Source: Streptomyces beigongshangae
GTDB taxonomy: Bacteria > Actinomycetota > Actinomycetes > Streptomycetales > Streptomycetaceae
Assembly (NCBI RefSeq): GCF_019710745.1
Contig: NZ_JAHKJW010000052.1
Coordinates: 1 to 57,113, forward strand
DNA: 57,113 nt
Direction of reading: 5' to 3'
Shown here piece by piece: positions 1-8,558 of this stretch. Below the pieces are notes generated by a model. The model searched no databases. It was not told the DNA's origin and saw only the letters and a program-made list of their open reading frames with translations. Position 1 is the stretch's first letter, and each line of letters begins with the position of its first letter. The position numbers and the translations under genes were made by a program.

Positions 1-1
1 G

Positions 2-1332
<1,331 letters not shown>

Positions 1333-1336
<4 letters not shown>

Positions 1337-2193
1337 CCGTGACACCGCTGGGGATACCCCGCCGCCTGCTGGAGTTCCGCATCGACGGCGAGCCCGTATG
1401 GGCACCGGAGGGCGCCACGATCCTCGACGCCTGCCGCTCCGCGGGCAAGGACGTGCCGACCCTGTGCCAGGGCGACACCCTCGCCCCGAAGAACGCCTGC
1501 CGGGTGTGCGTGGTCGAGGTGGAGGGCGCGCGCACCCTCGTCCCGGCCTGCTCGCGCAGGGCGGAGGCGGGCATGGAGGTGCGCACGGACACCGAGCGGG
1601 CCCGGCACAGCCGCAAGGTCGTCCTGGAACTCCTCGCGTCCTCGGTCGACCTCTCCACCACGCCGGAGGTGGCCGGCCGGCTCCAGGAGTACGGGGCGGA
1701 GCCCGGCCGGTTCGGTCCGGACGCGGCCCGCGTCGACGAGGAGCCGAGGGTCGACAACGACCTGTACGTGCGCGACTACGGCAAGTGCATCCTCTGCTAC
1801 AAGTGCGTCGACGCCTGCGGCGACCAGTGGCAGAACACCTTCGCGATCTCGGTGGCCGGTCGCGGCTTCGACGCCCGGATCGCCGTCGAGCACGACGCCC
1901 CGCTCACCGATTCGGCCTGCGTGTACTGCGGCAACTGCGTCGAGGTGTGCCCGACCGGAGCACTTTCCTCCAAGTCGGAGTTCGACATGCGTGCGGCGGG
2001 TACGTGGGACGAGTCGGCGCAGACCGAGACGACCACGGTCTGCGCCTACTGCGGAGTGGGCTGCAACCTCACCCTGCACGTACAGGACAATGAGATCGTC
2101 AAGGTCACCTCGCCGCACGACGACCCGGTGACCCACGGCAACCTCTGCATCAAGGGCCGCTTCGGCTACCAGCACGTACAGAACCGGGACTGA
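1333..2193 (+). CDS. Multi-cluster iron-sulfur protein equal to the N-terminal part of a formate dehydrogenase alpha subunit
   Basis: 286 aa. The order of domains is that of the N-terminus of FdhA/NuoG-type subunits. A [2Fe-2S] plant-type ferredoxin domain lies at about residues 15-90 (Cys in TLCQG, NACRVC and VPAC). Two [4Fe-4S] motifs follow, CILCYKCVDAC (about 152-163) and CVYCGNCVEVCP (about 196-207). Last is the molybdopterin-oxidoreductase 4Fe-4S motif CAYCGVGC (about 237-244) with the distal NLCIKGR. The protein ends there, so the bis-MGD catalytic domain is absent. It may work with a separate catalytic protein as an electron-transfer subunit. Translation is coupled to the upstream flavoprotein by an ATGA overlap. 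Confidence 0.85.
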
Positions 2194-2200
2194 TCAGGAC

Positions 2201-3064
2201 ATGGGACGAGTCACGGAACGACGCAAGGTGATCCGCATCCGGGACGGGGCGGTCTCCGCCCGTCCCGACACGCTCGTCGCCGAGGAACCACTGGAGATCC
2301 GCCTCGACGGGAAACCCCTCGCGATCACGATGCGCACCCCGGGCGACGACTTCGCGCTCGCGGCGGGCTTCCTGGTCAGCGAGGGCGTTCTGGGCCGGGC
2401 CGACGAGCTGCAGAACATCGTCTACTGCGCGGGCGCGACGGCGGACGGTTCCAACACCTACAACGTCGTCGACGTGCGGACGGCGTCCGGCGTCGTCATC
2501 CCCGACATCACCCTCGAACGCAACGTGTACACGACGTCGTCCTGCGGACTGTGCGGCAAGGCCAGCCTGGACGCGGTCCGCACGACGGCCCGCTGGACGA
2601 TCGACGACACGTACGGCGACACGGCTCCCCCGGTACGGCTCGAACCCGAACTGCTCGCGGGCCTCCCCGACCGGCTGCGCGCGGCGCAGCGCGTGTTCGA
2701 CCGGACCGGGGGCCTGCACGCGGCGGCGTTGTTCACCGAGGACGGCGAGCTGGTCGACGTCCGGGAGGACGTGGGCCGGCACAACGCGGTCGACAAGCTG
2801 GTCGGCCGCGCCCTGCAGAACGGCTCGCTGCCGCTCTCCCGCACGGTGCTGCTCGTGTCGGGGCGCGCCTCCTTCGAACTGGCCCAGAAGGCGGTGATGG
2901 CCGGCATCCCGGTGCTCGCCGCGGTCTCGGCGCCGTCCTCGCTGGCGGTGGACCTGGCCGCCGAGTCGAACCTGACGCTGGTCGGCTTCCTGCGGGGCGC
3001 CTCCATGAACGTGTACGCGGGCGAGCACCGCATCGCCCTGCGGGCCGCGGCCGCGCAGGGCTGA
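2201..3064 (+). CDS. fdhD: Formate dehydrogenase accessory sulfurtransferase FdhD
   Basis: 287 aa, normal family length. FdhD passes sulfur from IscS to the Mo/W-bis-MGD cofactor of formate dehydrogenases, a step needed for their activity. The diagnostic CxxC motif is in TSSCGLCGK near residues 114-122, following the usual central block ending in ERNVYTTSSCG. The C-terminal region has VGRHNAVDKLVG and VSGRASFELAQKA, typical of the family. It starts 7 bp after the iron-sulfur protein and is surely in the same operon. Its presence implies that a molybdopterin catalytic subunit is encoded nearby, probably left of the window. Confidence 0.95.
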   Translation: MGRVTERRKVIRIRDGAVSARPDTLVAEEPLEIRLDGKPLAITMRTPGDDFALAAGFLVSEGVLGRADELQNIVYCAGATADGSNTYNVVDVRTASGVVIPDITLERNVYTTSSCGLCGKASLDAVRTTARWTIDDTYGDTAPPVRLEPELLAGLPDRLRAAQRVFDRTGGLHAAALFTEDGELVDVREDVGRHNAVDKLVGRALQNGSLPLSRTVLLVSGRASFELAQKAVMAGIPVLAAVSAPSSLAVDLAAESNLTLVGFLRGASMNVYAGEHRIALRAAAAQG

Positions 3065-3091
3065 CCCGGTCCCCCGCGGCACGGCGGCGGG

Positions 3092-3132
3092 GCCCCGGCC
3101 CGGCGGGGAGCGCCCCCTGCGCCGGCCGGGGC
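3092..3132 (+). terminator. Probable terminator after fdhD
   Basis: GC-rich inverted repeat 27 bases after the fdhD stop: GCCCCGGCCCGGCG pairs with CGCCGGCCGGGGC (one bulged base), with a 14-nt loop. There is no long T-run, which is usual in Streptomyces. Confidence 0.5.
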
Positions 3133-3160
3133 TCCTCTGTTCAGTGCTCGGTTCGCCTCC

Positions 3161-3252
3161 GGGGCGCAGAAGCCTGGGTCGAGGGGGCAACCGTGCTCAG
3201 CCCTCCTTCGTCGGGCCTCCGCGCGCTTGCCCCCTCGACCCAGGCGCGCCCC
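3161..3252. repeat. Long imperfect palindrome able to form a large hairpin
   Basis: A perfect 19-bp inverted repeat (3172-3190, GCCTGGGTCGAGGGGGCAA, and 3227-3245) encloses a 36-nt loop. The stem is extended by GGGGCGC (3161-3167) pairing with GCGCCCC (3246-3252) after a 4-nt bulge. It lies between convergent fdhD and the isochorismatase-like gene, so it could act as a bidirectional terminator. It is much longer and more regular than the other terminators here and may be a member of a dispersed repeat family. Confidence 0.7.
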
Positions 3253-3294
3253 TTCGGCTCACTCGCAGGGCGGTGAAGGGGGTGCCGGTTGCGC

Positions 3295-3837
3295 TCAGGC
3301 GGTGGTGAAGCTCACCTCCGCCGTGGTGACCACCGTGCCCAGGCGCGGGAAGTTCAGCTTCACCGATGCCTCGTGCTCGGCGGTGGTGTAGGTGGCCATG
3401 GTGTCCTCGACGAAGACGACGTCGTAGCCGAGGTCCCGGGCCACCCGGCCGGTGGACTCGACCCCGAGGTTCGTGGCGATCCCGCCGATCACCACCGTGG
3501 TCACCCCGCGTTCGCGTAGCCGCTCGTCGAGACCGGTGTCCTGGAAGGCGCTGAAGGTCCGCTTCACTATCTCGATGTCACCGTCGGCCGCGAGTCCCGC
3601 GACCAGCCCGCTGCCGGGCGGCTGCTCGGCGACACCGGGCCGCTCGGCGCGGACGAGCACGACGGGCGCGTCCGCCGCGCGGAAGGCGGCGATCAGCTTC
3701 TCGCAGGCGGACAGCACCTCGGGTCCCTTCCGGGGCTCCATGGGCAGTCCGACGATACGGTCCATCAGATCGATCAGTACGAGTGCGGTACGTGCGGGGT
3801 CGAGGACGGGGTAAGTCCCCGTGTCTGCTGCGTTCAT
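3295..3837 (-). CDS. Isochorismatase/cysteine-hydrolase-fold protein
   Basis: 180 aa. The fold is recognised from VLIDLMDRI (Asp near residue 23), the Lys in EIVKRTFSAF and the GGIATNLGVESTGRVARDLGYDVVFVEDTMAT block. In cysteine hydrolases of this superfamily the 'ATN-x-GVEST' position x/next residue is the nucleophilic Cys (CVEST); here it is Gly. True isochorismatases also lack this Cys, so a vinyl-ether hydrolase activity or a non-catalytic role is possible. No isochorismate pathway gene is adjacent, so the substrate is unknown. The ATG at 3837 has no good ribosome-binding site, but a TANNNT-type hexamer (TAACGT) lies 6 nt upstream, which would fit a leaderless transcript. Confidence 0.8.
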   Translation of the reverse strand: MNAADTGTYPVLDPARTALVLIDLMDRIVGLPMEPRKGPEVLSACEKLIAAFRAADAPVVLVRAERPGVAEQPPGSGLVAGLAADGDIEIVKRTFSAFQDTGLDERLRERGVTTVVIGGIATNLGVESTGRVARDLGYDVVFVEDTMATYTTAEHEASVKLNFPRLGTVVTTAEVSFTTA

Positions 3838-3841
3838 GACG

Positions 3842-3866
3842 GAACGTTAGCCCGTACGGGTCGTTC
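3842..3866. promoter_or_regulatory. Candidate operator/promoter of the isochorismatase-like gene
   Basis: A perfect 10-bp palindrome CCCGTACGGG (3851-3860) is flanked by GAACG (3842-3846) and CGTTC (3862-3866), right upstream of the minus-strand ATG. This looks like a dimeric repressor site. No regulator gene is adjacent. Confidence 0.35.
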
Positions 3867-4000
3867 ATGGGGGAAATCCCGATCAACGAAGCGGTGAATC
3901 AACCGGGGCGGTCCCGGCGCGCCCGTACGGCACGGCCGCGCACGCTCCTTGTGAGGTGCCTGGCGTCCCAGTAGCGTCGGTGGCCGCACGGAAGACGTGG

Positions 4001-4032
4001 GATGTCCAGATGTACAGATGTCCGAATGTCCA
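4001..4032 (+). repeat. Four tandem 8-bp units upstream of the sialidase gene
   Basis: The units GATGTCCA, GATGTACA, GATGTCCG and AATGTCCA follow each other without gaps and end 24 bp before the sialidase start codon. The place and the regular spacing suggest a binding site for a regulator of the sialidase operon, but the motif is not one I recognise. Confidence 0.5.
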
Positions 4033-4056
4033 GTTGCATGAAGGGCAGGTCGCACC

Positions 4057-6048
4057 ATGCCGTCGAGTCTTCGCGCGCTCCCCCGGGTCCTCGGTCTGAC
4101 CGCGGTCCTCACCGCCACCGCGCTGCTCGCGCTGCCGGGCACCGGACACGCCGGTCCCGCCCCCGGACCGGACAGGACCGACAGAGCCGACAGAGCCGAC
4201 AGGGCTGACAGAGCCGACAGAGCCGCCGGGAGCGGCTCGTCCGGACAGTTCGAGCAGCAGGTGCTCTTCAAGGCGTCCCAGGACCCCGGATACGCCTGCT
4301 ACCGCATCCCGGCCGTCGTGCGGACGACGGAGGGCACCCTGCTGGCGTTCGCCGAGGGCCGGGTGAACGACTGCAGCGACGCCGGCGACATAGACATCGT
4401 GCTCAAGCGCTCCACGGACGGCGGCCGCACCTGGGGCCCGCTCCAGGTGGTCGACGAGGGCGCGGGCGACACCCACGGCAACCCCGCCCCGGTCGTGGAC
4501 CGCACGACCGGCCGGATCGTGCTGGCCGAGACGTACAACACGGGTCTCCCCGGCGGCGGCAACTGCCCCGTCCCCTGCGACCGCACCCCGCATCTGCAGC
4601 ACAGCGACGACGACGGCCTCACCTGGTCCGCGCCGCGCGACCTCAGCGACGAGATCCTCCCCGCGCACTGGAACTCCTGGTACGCCACCGGACCCGTGCA
4701 CGGCATCCAGCTCACCCGCGGCCGGCACGCGGGCCGGCTCGTCCTCGGTGTCAACGCCGAGACGTGGGAGGGCACCCGCGTCAGCGCGAACCACGCCGCG
4801 CTGGTCGTGAGCGACGACGGCGGCGACCACTGGCGTGTCGGGGCGACCCGCTCGTACCCGACAGCGCAGGACGGCACGTTCCGCCAGAAGCCGTCCGAGA
4901 TGACCGTGACCGAGCGCGCGGACGGCGCGGTCCTCGTCAGCGGACGCGAACAGGACGGCACCGACCTCGGGCACCGCACCCAGACGTTCAGCACCGACGG
5001 CGGCGACAGCTTCGCCTCGCCCTTCCGTGCCCTGCCGAGCCTCTACACGCCCCAGGTCCAGGGGTCCACGCTGCGCCTGGGCGGCCGGCTCCTGCTGGCC
5101 TGCCCCGGCGACCCGGACCGCCGCCGCACGATGATGATCCGCTCCTCCTACGACGGCGGACGCACCTGGGAGAGCGTCGACCGGGGCACGGTGGTCACGC
5201 GGGACTGGTCCGGCTACTCCGACCTGGTGGACATCGGCGGCGCGGCGGTGGGCCTGCTGTACGAGGGCGGCGCCGTGGACGCGCGCGACGAGATCCGCTT
5301 CGCCCGGTTCACCGAGGACTGGCTGAGCCCGCGCCGCGGCCCGGACCCGACCACCGCCGACCTCGCCCCGGGCGCACCCGGCGCGGCGGTCCTCGGGGGC
5401 GCGCGGACGACGGACGGCGTGCACGGCCGCGCCCTCGCGTTCGACGGCACCGACGACGCCGTACGCCTGCCGTACCGCGCCGCGCTGCCGCTCGGGACGG
5501 AGGACTTCACGGCGTCGCTGTGGTTCCGCTACACGGCCACCGCGGGCGAGCAGCCCCTGCTGTGGATGGGCGGGGTCGGCACCACCCAGCCGCAGGTGTG
5601 GCTGCGCGGTGAGCCCGCGGGCGACCGGCTCCAGGGGCTGATCACCGTGCGGGACGGCGGGGGCGCGCCGCGGTCCGCGTCCGTGCGCACGAGCGGCGCG
5701 TACAACGACGGACGGTGGCACCACCTGGCGCTGCGCCGCGGCGGGGGGCTGCTCACGCTGTTCGTCGACGGGACCGCGGCCGGCACGGCGGACGCACCGG
5801 CGGGATCCGTGAGCCGCAACTCTCCGTTCGGTGTGCACGTCGGCCAGAAACTGGACAGCCGCGCCCACCTCACGGGAGCCGTCGACGACGTGCGGGTCCA
5901 CGACCGGGCGCTGGACGAGACCGAACTGGCCGAACTGGCCGGAACGGCCGGAACGGGCGAACCGGCCGGGGCGGGCGCCGTGCGCGGGCCGGTGACGCGG
6001 GGCACCGTCCTGTGGCTGCCCATGGACCGGGTGCGCGGCAGCCACTAA
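4057..6048 (+). CDS. Secreted exo-alpha-sialidase (GH33-type) with C-terminal LamG-like domain
   Basis: 663 aa. It would release terminal sialic acids from host or environmental glycans outside the cell. There is a Sec signal peptide (about 1-32, ending GHA). Next is a low-complexity Asp-Arg-Ala repeat (about 39-56) coded by six 9-bp units at 4171-4224. The six-bladed sialidase propeller follows: YRIP motif near residue 82 and five Asp boxes (STDGGRTW, SDDDGLTW, SDDGGDHW, STDGGDSF, SYDGGRTW). After about residue 440 comes a concanavalin-like LamG domain (DFTASLWFRY, GRWHHLALRR, VDDVRVHDRAL). The protein ends with TAA, an uncommon stop in this genome. The next gene starts 10 bp downstream. Confidence 0.9.
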   Translation: MPSSLRALPRVLGLTAVLTATALLALPGTGHAGPAPGPDRTDRADRADRADRADRAAGSGSSGQFEQQVLFKASQDPGYACYRIPAVVRTTEGTLLAFAEGRVNDCSDAGDIDIVLKRSTDGGRTWGPLQVVDEGAGDTHGNPAPVVDRTTGRIVLAETYNTGLPGGGNCPVPCDRTPHLQHSDDDGLTWSAPRDLSDEILPAHWNSWYATGPVHGIQLTRGRHAGRLVLGVNAETWEGTRVSANHAALVVSDDGGDHWRVGATRSYPTAQDGTFRQKPSEMTVTERADGAVLVSGREQDGTDLGHRTQTFSTDGGDSFASPFRALPSLYTPQVQGSTLRLGGRLLLACPGDPDRRRTMMIRSSYDGGRTWESVDRGTVVTRDWSGYSDLVDIGGAAVGLLYEGGAVDARDEIRFARFTEDWLSPRRGPDPTTADLAPGAPGAAVLGGARTTDGVHGRALAFDGTDDAVRLPYRAALPLGTEDFTASLWFRYTATAGEQPLLWMGGVGTTQPQVWLRGEPAGDRLQGLITVRDGGGAPRSASVRTSGAYNDGRWHHLALRRGGGLLTLFVDGTAAGTADAPAGSVSRNSPFGVHVGQKLDSRAHLTGAVDDVRVHDRALDETELAELAGTAGTGEPAGAGAVRGPVTRGTVLWLPMDRVRGSH

Positions 6049-6058
6049 CGTCCCGGGC

Positions 6059-7294
6059 GTGCCCGACGACGCACGAGCACGACAGCGCGCGAGGACCGGC
6101 CTGGGTCTGCTCCTGGTCCTGGTCCTCGGCGCCGTGCTGCTCACCGTCCGCGCGCGGGACGACGGCGGGGTCGCCGCCTGCCGGCCCCGCACGGTCGCCT
6201 CCTGGGTCCCCGACCAGGGCGTCACCGGCGAGTTCGCGCGGTACGGGGACGACGCCTCGCGGGCCGACGACTGGACCGGCGGCGACGGCACGCACTCGGT
6301 GCGGCTGCCGGACGGGCGGGTGCTCTGGCTCTTCTCGGACACCTACCTCGGCCAGGTGCACCGTCCGCCCAATCCGGTGGGCGAGTCCTACGCCTGGCGG
6401 GACACGACGGCCCCGATGGTGCGCAACTCGGCCGTGGTCATGGAGGGCGGGCGGCTGCGGCGCACGCTTCCCGCGCCGCTGTTCGCGGACCCGGCGCCCG
6501 GGCAGTGGCGCTGGCCGGTGGCGGCGCGGGTCGAGCCCCGCTCCCCCGGCTCGTCCGAGCAGGTCGTACGGGTGGTGCTGTGGACCCGTACGACCGGCGC
6601 GTACCCCTGGATCTACGGGGTGCCGACCGGCACCGAGGTGGCCACGCTGTCGCTGCCCGGACTGCGTCTCGAAGGGATCACCCGTGTTCTCGACCAGCGG
6701 CGGGTGCGGGATCCGGCGCGGCGGGTGCTGTTCGGCACGACCGCGCTGACCCACGACGAGGACTGGACGTACGTCTTCGGCGGGGACGACGCGCGGGCCG
6801 CCGCCCGGCCCGCCTCGCACGCGTACGTCGCGCGCGTGCCGCGGGGACGGCTCGCGGACCCCGCCGCGTGGCAGTACTGGGACGGCGGGGAGTGGAGCAT
6901 CCCCTCGCACATGGAGCCCGTGCTGGGGGACGGCGGGCGCAAGGGGGTGGGCAGCGCGTTCACGGTGGCGCGCGACGGCGGGACGTACGTCCTGTTCACG
7001 ATGGCGGCGGGCGCCGAGGGGCTGACGACCGTCACCTCGTACTGGGCGTGCTCCCCGGCCGGGCCCTGGCACGGGCCCGGCAAGGGCTTCAGCCCGCCCC
7101 TGCCGGAGCAGCGGGCCGGGGTGGCCGCGTACAACCCGCAGGTCCATCCGGCGGTCGGCCGGGGCGGGCTCGTGCTGAGCTACGACGTCAACTGGCTGGA
7201 CGCGGCCGGCGGGGCGGCGGCCCAGGCGCACCTCAGCCGGAACGTGTCCCTGTACCGGCCGCGGTTCGTGACACTGCGGCTGGGCCCGGGGTGA
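6059..7294 (+). CDS. Secreted or membrane-anchored beta-propeller protein (DUF4185/DUF5005-like)
   Basis: 411 aa. A GTG start 10 bp after the sialidase stop makes an operon likely. Residues about 12-30 form one hydrophobic segment (signal peptide or anchor). The rest has repeated blade-like elements (SVRLPDGRVLWLFSDTYLG, TYVFGGDD, TYVLFTMAAGAEGLTTVTSYWACSPAGPW) found in five-bladed glycosidase-like folds of the DUF4185/DUF5005 type. Catalytic residues cannot be assigned. Together with the sialidase it may process glycans, but this is inference. Confidence 0.7.
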   Translation: MPDDARARQRARTGLGLLLVLVLGAVLLTVRARDDGGVAACRPRTVASWVPDQGVTGEFARYGDDASRADDWTGGDGTHSVRLPDGRVLWLFSDTYLGQVHRPPNPVGESYAWRDTTAPMVRNSAVVMEGGRLRRTLPAPLFADPAPGQWRWPVAARVEPRSPGSSEQVVRVVLWTRTTGAYPWIYGVPTGTEVATLSLPGLRLEGITRVLDQRRVRDPARRVLFGTTALTHDEDWTYVFGGDDARAAARPASHAYVARVPRGRLADPAAWQYWDGGEWSIPSHMEPVLGDGGRKGVGSAFTVARDGGTYVLFTMAAGAEGLTTVTSYWACSPAGPWHGPGKGFSPPLPEQRAGVAAYNPQVHPAVGRGGLVLSYDVNWLDAAGGAAAQAHLSRNVSLYRPRFVTLRLGPG

Positions 7295-7418
7295 GGGCCG
7301 GCCGACACCGCCGCGGGGCGGCGCGAGCGGGCCGTACGGACGAGGAGGGGGATCGCGCGGGTTCACCGGCCCTCCCCCGGCCTCGGCACCGCCGGTGGGC
7401 GGCCTGGCCGATGCATGT

Positions 7419-7443
7419 GGTTCGGACCCGCGAAAGAGGGTAC
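7419..7443 (+). promoter_or_regulatory. Candidate SigB-type stress promoter for the aldo/keto reductase
   Basis: GGTT (7419-7422), a 15-bp spacer and GGGTAC (7438-7443) match the Streptomyces SigB-family consensus GNNT-N14-16-GGGTAC exactly. It would give a leader of about 110 nt for the aldo/keto reductase. It lies in non-coding DNA. Confidence 0.5.
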
Positions 7444-7509
7444 TTCCCGGCCGATATGCCTCTCGTCCGGCGAACCCGCGGGACTGGAATGCGGAACGGT
7501 CCGTGATCG

Positions 7510-7536
7510 TTGACGATGGGGTACCACCCGTACCAT
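7510..7536 (+). promoter_or_regulatory. Candidate housekeeping promoter with inverted repeat
   Basis: TTGACG (7510-7515) and TACCAT (7531-7536), spaced 15 bp, resemble a HrdB promoter, though the spacing is short. The spacer holds GGTAC-CACCC-GTACC, a possible operator. The aldo/keto reductase GTG is at 7563. Confidence 0.4.
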
Positions 7537-7562
7537 CCGACGACTTAAAGGATCGAGAGCTC

Positions 7563-8393
7563 GTGAGCAAGGTCCCCCCGATCATCCTGAACAACGGCGT
7601 CGAGATGCCCCAGCTGGGCTTCGGTGTCTGGCAGGTGCCGGACGACGAGGCGGAGCGAGCCGTCGCCACCGCGCTGGAGGCCGGGTACCGCAGCATCGAC
7701 ACCGCCGCGATCTACGGCAACGAGAAGGGCACCGGCAGGGGCCTCGCCTCCTCCGGCATCGCCCGCGAGGAGCTCTTCGTCACCACCAAGCTCTGGAACA
7801 CGGAGCAGGGGTACGACTCCACGCTGCGCGCCTTCGACGAGTCCCTGGAGAAGCTCGGTCTCGACCACGTCGACCTGTACCTGATCCACTGGCCGATGCC
7901 GGACAGGGACACGTACGTCGACACCTACAAGGCGTTCGAGAAGATCTACGCGGACGGCCGCGCCAAGGCCATCGGTGTCTCCAACTTCCACCCGGAGTAC
8001 CTGGACAGGCTGATCGACGCCACGTCCGTCGTCCCGGCCGTCAACCAGATCGAGCTGCACCCGCACCTGCAGCAGGCGGAAGCGCGCTCCCACCACGCGG
8101 CGAAGGGCATCGCCACCGAGGCATGGTCCCCGCTCGGCCAGGGCAAGGGCCTCCTGGAGGTCCCGGCGCTCGTGGCCATAGCCCGCAAGCACGACCGCAC
8201 ACCCGCCCAGGTCGTCCTGCGCTGGCACCTCCAGCTGGGGAACGTGGTGATCCCCAAGTCCGTGACCCCGTCCCGGATCAAGGAGAACATCGACGTCTTC
8301 GGCTTCGCGCTGGACGACGAGGACATCGCGGCGATCAGCGCCCTCAACGAGGACCGGCGGCTGGGCTCGGACCCGGCGACGGTCAACGAGTGA
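7563..8393 (+). CDS. Aldo/keto reductase (2,5-diketo-gluconate reductase-like)
   Basis: 276 aa, usual length for the NADPH-dependent AKR superfamily; a cytosolic (alpha/beta)8 barrel that reduces carbonyls. Signature blocks are seen in order: GYRSIDTAAIYGNE (catalytic Asp and Tyr), LFVTTKLWN (Lys), DLYLIHWPMP (His), AIGVSNF and the cofactor block VVIPKSVTPSRIKENIDVFGF near the C-terminus. The GTG at 7563 gives the standard N-terminus (PPIILNNGVEMPQLGFGVWQV); an upstream in-frame extension has no family match. A SigB-type and a HrdB-type promoter candidate precede it, so stress induction is plausible. The substrate cannot be told from sequence. Confidence 0.93.
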   Translation: MSKVPPIILNNGVEMPQLGFGVWQVPDDEAERAVATALEAGYRSIDTAAIYGNEKGTGRGLASSGIAREELFVTTKLWNTEQGYDSTLRAFDESLEKLGLDHVDLYLIHWPMPDRDTYVDTYKAFEKIYADGRAKAIGVSNFHPEYLDRLIDATSVVPAVNQIELHPHLQQAEARSHHAAKGIATEAWSPLGQGKGLLEVPALVAIARKHDRTPAQVVLRWHLQLGNVVIPKSVTPSRIKENIDVFGFALDDEDIAAISALNEDRRLGSDPATVNE

Positions 8394-8480
8394 CGGACCG
8401 CACGGTCGTGTGACCACGTGAACGTGTGACGCGCGGCGTGACGGAGCCGGCCGGCGGAGGACGCCCGCCCTGAGCGGCAG

Positions 8481-8516
8481 CAGTTCCCCGCGCCCCTTCA
8501 GGGGCGCGGGGAACTG
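8481..8516. terminator. REP-like palindrome, bidirectional terminator
   Basis: Perfect 16-bp inverted repeat CAGTTCCCCGCGCCCC with a TTCA loop, between the convergent aldo/keto reductase and GH6 genes. It is the most complete copy of a repeat family seen at six places in the window. Confidence 0.8.
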
Positions 8517-8558
8517 CGTGTTCTTCCACCTCTCAGACGACCACGCGGTACGCGGAGG

